Assembly: GCA_020073365.1 (NCBI GenBank)
Contig: JAIQFL010000017.1
Span: 1 to 57,990, forward strand
Direction of reading: 5' to 3'
From: Terriglobia bacterium
GTDB taxonomy: Bacteria; Acidobacteriota; Terriglobia; Bryobacterales; Bryobacteraceae
Length of the DNA: 57,990 bases
Part shown: in pieces, positions 55,557-57,990 of the stretch
How the letters are laid out: each line of letters begins with the position of its first letter
How positions within the stretch are numbered: position 1 is the first letter of the stretch
Notes under the pieces: generated by a model
What the model was told of the DNA's origin: nothing
The model's input: the letters and a program-made list of their open reading frames with translations, nothing else
Database searches by the model: none
Translations under genes and position numbers: made by a program

Positions 55557-57161
55557 ATGTCAACCCGGCACATTCTGGTGCTTTCGACTGGCGCTCTCGC
55601 CTTTTTGGGAACCGCATGGACAATCTGGTCCCAACCCGCCTCACGCAGATCGGCGACACCTGTCATCGGTAAGTCTGCCCGCTACTGCAACCCGCTTCCA
55701 CTCGAGACCTCATCGCGCGACGGCTCGCCGCAAGGAGTCAGTCTGGGCGACGTCACCGTCGTGCGCGAGGGCGATCTGTACTACCTTTTCGGCACAGGCG
55801 GAGGAGCGTGGGTCTCTTCCGACTTCGTGAACTGGAAGTATCAAGCGGTCGAAGTTCGCGGCGGCCGGCTGCCGGTTGCGCCGCACGTCGCCAAATACAA
55901 CGGCGCCTTCTACATGTCCGGCAACAGCGCTCCACTGTACCGGGCGTCGAACATTCTCGGGCCCTATGAAGTCCTCGGACCTTGGAAGAACGAAAAGGGC
56001 GAACCTTGGACCGGGGTATCGAACGGAAAGCCGTGGACCGGTGCTTTCGACGTGGATCTCTTCGTCGACGACGATAACAAGCCGTATCTATACTTCCCCG
56101 GCCGATCGACCGACGGAATCTATGTCGCCCCGCTCGACCCCAAAGACCTGGCGCGCTTCGCTGCCGCGCCCAAGCATCTGTTCGGCTTCGACAAATCGCA
56201 CGTCTGGGAGCGGTGGGGCGACAAGAATGAGTACACCAACGCGGCTTGGATCGAAGGCCCGTGGGTCCTCAAACGCAACGGGACTTACTATCTCGAGTAC
56301 AGCGCCTCGGGCACCCAGTGCCTGTCCTATGCCAGCGGAATCTACACGGCGAAGAGCCCCATGGGGCCGTTTACCTACTCGTCCCGCAATCCGCTGCTGC
56401 GCAAGACCACCGGCATTGTCACCGGCCCGGGGCACGGCTCCATTGTCAAAGGCCCGGACGGGAACTGGTGGGTCTTCTACACCATCGTGTTGGCCAATCC
56501 TCCCGGCGGGCGGCGGCTCGGCATGGACCCCGTCGGCTTCGATGCTCAGGGGAACATGTTCGTCCGCGGCGTCAGCGAGACGCCGCAATGGGCTCCCGGC
56601 GTGGTGGCCAACCCGGCGCGCGACGGCGACTCCGGCTCCATTCCGCTCAGCGTCAACAAACTGCGGGTGATGAACCAGCACGGCTCATTTTCCAGCCAGC
56701 GCCCGGGGCACGAGGCCGCCTACGCGCTCGACGACTCCAACGGCACCTGGTGGGAGCCGGCAGCGGACGACGCACAGCCTTCCCTCACGGTGGACCTGGG
56801 CTCCATCACGCAGTTCGAAACCGAGCAGTACTTTGTTGTCGACTCCAGCCGGATCGAGTTCCTGGCGCGCGGCGGCTTCGGCGCGGGCCGGGGCCCGGCG
56901 GCTGCGCCACCACCGCCGCAACAGGGAGCGACCGCGTTTCGCTATAGGATCGAGGTGTCCACCGACGGGAAATCGTACTCCACGGTTCTGGACAAGACGA
57001 ACAACAGCGTCACCAGGTACACGGAGTTCGACGAGATCCCCCCAGTGCAATGCCGGTACGTCCGCCTCACCATGACGGATTGGCCGCGCACGGGAGACCT
57101 GCCGTTGGGTATCGTTGAGTTTACGATTTTCGGGAATGCCGCCGAGCCGCAAAGCCGCTAG
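55557..57161 (+). CDS. Glycoside hydrolase family 43 with C-terminal F5/8-type (discoidin-like) domain, exported
   Basis: A 534-residue protein. The ATG at 55557 follows AGGGTG; a TTG at 55554 directly precedes it. A hydrophobic leader (HILVLSTGALAFLGTAW) is followed by the GH43 propeller (about 40-345) with catalytic Asp candidates in VSLGDVTVVREG and FDVDLFVDDDNKPYLYFPG and the Glu in AAWIEGPWVLKRNGTYYLEY. The C-terminal domain (about 375-530) has F5/8-type features (AAYALDDSNGTWWEPAADDA, SLTVDLGSITQFE, RYVRLTMTDWP) and probably binds polysaccharide. A Gly/Ala/Pro/Gln loop (GFGAGRGPAAAPPPPQQG) interrupts it. Likely arabinan or arabinoxylan debranching; specificity inferred. Confidence 0.87.
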   Translation: MSTRHILVLSTGALAFLGTAWTIWSQPASRRSATPVIGKSARYCNPLPLETSSRDGSPQGVSLGDVTVVREGDLYYLFGTGGGAWVSSDFVNWKYQAVEVRGGRLPVAPHVAKYNGAFYMSGNSAPLYRASNILGPYEVLGPWKNEKGEPWTGVSNGKPWTGAFDVDLFVDDDNKPYLYFPGRSTDGIYVAPLDPKDLARFAAAPKHLFGFDKSHVWERWGDKNEYTNAAWIEGPWVLKRNGTYYLEYSASGTQCLSYASGIYTAKSPMGPFTYSSRNPLLRKTTGIVTGPGHGSIVKGPDGNWWVFYTIVLANPPGGRRLGMDPVGFDAQGNMFVRGVSETPQWAPGVVANPARDGDSGSIPLSVNKLRVMNQHGSFSSQRPGHEAAYALDDSNGTWWEPAADDAQPSLTVDLGSITQFETEQYFVVDSSRIEFLARGGFGAGRGPAAAPPPPQQGATAFRYRIEVSTDGKSYSTVLDKTNNSVTRYTEFDEIPPVQCRYVRLTMTDWPRTGDLPLGIVEFTIFGNAAEPQSR

Positions 57162-57175
57162 AGAATCCTAGCGGC
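57154..57175 (+). terminator. Hairpin overlapping the GH43 stop codon
   Basis: GCCGCTAG (57154-57161) and CTAGCGGC (57168-57175) are perfect complements with a 6-nt loop. The stop codon TAG is part of the stem. No strong U-tract follows. It may separate GH43 from the GH51 that begins at 57216. Confidence 0.55.
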
Positions 57176-57215
57176 CTTGCCCTATCTGGCACGAAGTTTG
57201 AATGGAAAGGACATC

Positions 57216-57990
57216 ATGAACGATCGCATCGGTAGAGCCTCTTTCGCACTTTTACTTACAACCCTTGTGATGCCGGCACTTTTCGCACAATCGCCAGCCA
57301 CGTTGAAAGTGGACCTGGGTCGGCCCAAATCTCCGGTGAGCCCCACCTTGTACGGCCTGATGACGGAAGAGATCAACTATTCGTATGATGGCGGCCTGTA
57401 TGCCGAGCTGATCCGCAACCGCACCTTCCGATCGGATTGGAGCGGCGTTCTCAATTGGTTCCTGATCGAAAAAGGGACGTCATCCGCAAAGGTCAGCGTC
57501 GATTCCAAGGAAGGACCCTCGGCGGCGCTCACCAGCAGCGCGAAGCTCGAGGTGACCCGTGCGGACGCGAACAGCCCGGCGGGCCTGCTCAACGAGGGCT
57601 ATTGGGGGATTGTAGTGCGTCCGAACGCACGGTACACCGGTTCGTTCTTCGCCAAGACCAACTCCGAAGGCGGGCTGCCGCTCAAAGTCGCGCTGGTGGC
57701 GGACCTCTCCGGCCAGGTCCTCGCCAGCGCGTCCGTTCCGGTCGCCGGAACCGCCTGGAAGGAGTACAAGTTCGAAATGCAGTCCGCAAACATCGCAGCG
57801 TCTTCCGAAAACCACCTGGAGATCACCCTCGACAAACCTGCGACCCCTTTGGCTGCAACTGGTCTCCCTGTTCCCGCCGACGTACCATGGCCGGCCGAAC
57901 GGCAACCGGATCGACATCATGGAAAAGCTGGCCGCGATGCGTTCCTCATTCCTGCGCTTTCCCGGAGGCAATTACCTGGAGGGCGGACGC
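57216..57990 (+). CDS. Third GH51-type alpha-L-arabinofuranosidase, 5' part (runs off window; frameshift near 57840)
   Basis: Signal peptide ([18 protein letters not shown]) and the GH51 entry motif ([30 protein letters not shown]), then a CBM-like beta-sandwich (about 90-205; [20 protein letters not shown]). After ITLDKPA the frame stops resembling GH51, but the neighbouring frame continues it: [20 protein letters not shown], then [21 protein letters not shown] one-base slip or short indel therefore lies near 57840. This subtype (NRTF, SLFPPTY) differs from the GNE/DEW paralogues earlier in the window. The catalytic glutamates would lie beyond the window. AAAGGA precedes the ATG. Confidence 0.75.
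   Translation, partial: MNDRIGRASFALLLTTLVMPALFAQSPATLKVDLGRPKSPVSPTLYGLMTEEINYSYDGGLYAELIRNRTFRSDWSGVLNWFLIEKGTSSAKVSVDSKEGPSAALTSSAKLEVTRADANSPAGLLNEGYWGIVVRPNARYTGSFFAKTNSEGGLPLKVALVADLSGQVLASASVPVAGTAWKEYKFEMQSANIAASSENHLEITLDKPATPLAATGLPVPADVPWPAERQPDRHHGKAGRDAFLIPALSRRQLPGGRT

Overview
The window looks like a chromosomal segment of a soil Acidobacteriota of the Bryobacterales/Candidatus Solibacter type. I infer this from the high G+C, the large Oar/SusC-like receptors with an N-terminal carboxypeptidase-regulatory domain, the TPR plus CRTAC1 (ASPIC/UnbV) pair, an ECF sigma factor overlapping a Ser/Thr kinase, and many Tat or Sec exported enzymes. The theme is plant cell-wall polysaccharide use, mainly arabinan/arabinoxylan and sugar acids: one GH9, two GH43, three GH51, a GH2 remnant, L-arabinose isomerase, CE1-like and type-B esterases, an ACS-family MFS transporter, four enolase-superfamily enzymes, an RraA-like protein, a Gfo/Idh/MocA oxidoreductase and cupins.

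Layout. 0-9.5 kb: GH9 diverges from a tightly coupled MFS-GH43-GH2 operon whose last gene is truncated; then araA and a type-B carboxylesterase on the minus strand. 9.6-18.9 kb: an intact TonB-type receptor, a CRTAC1/TPR pair and an intact GH51. 19-29.5 kb: a chimeric membrane-protein/cupin ORF, a bicupin, two divergent DUF362 proteins, a beta-helix protein with three frameshifts, a receptor tail fragment, a dehydratase-like enolase-superfamily enzyme and a Gfo/Idh/MocA protein. 29.6-39.8 kb: an intact receptor, a decayed receptor lacking its plug domain, a CE1-like esterase and the 5' part of a second GH51. 39.8-46.26 kb: an inserted element with inverted ends and a 4-bp target duplication, carrying a Ser/Thr kinase, an ECF sigma factor, a small secreted protein and an IS3-type transposase. 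46.26-58 kb: the 3' part of the same GH51, a second CE1-like esterase, a membrane-bound malectin protein diverging from a truncated receptor, an enolase-superfamily/RraA operon, a GH43 and the start of a third GH51.

Three observations stand out. (1) Removing 39800-46263 (element plus one AACC copy) rejoins the two GH51 halves in frame, so the 6.46-kb unit behaved as one transposition unit with signalling-gene cargo. (2) Four receptor genes and the GH9/MFS intergenic region share a two-part regulatory module: a CTAACNGTTA operator-like palindrome and, mostly 50-70 bp nearer the gene, a GACACCGTACCAAACCT block. (3) A protein with an uncharacterised cytoplasmic N-domain, one membrane span and two periplasmic malectin domains diverges from one of these modules, and a degraded copy of its N-domain lies between two others. 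I infer that it may be a membrane-bound carbohydrate-sensing regulator of this regulon.

Decay is heavy. About nine loci are truncated, frameshifted or fused, and several frameshifts fall in homopolymers, so either real degradation or assembly error could be involved.
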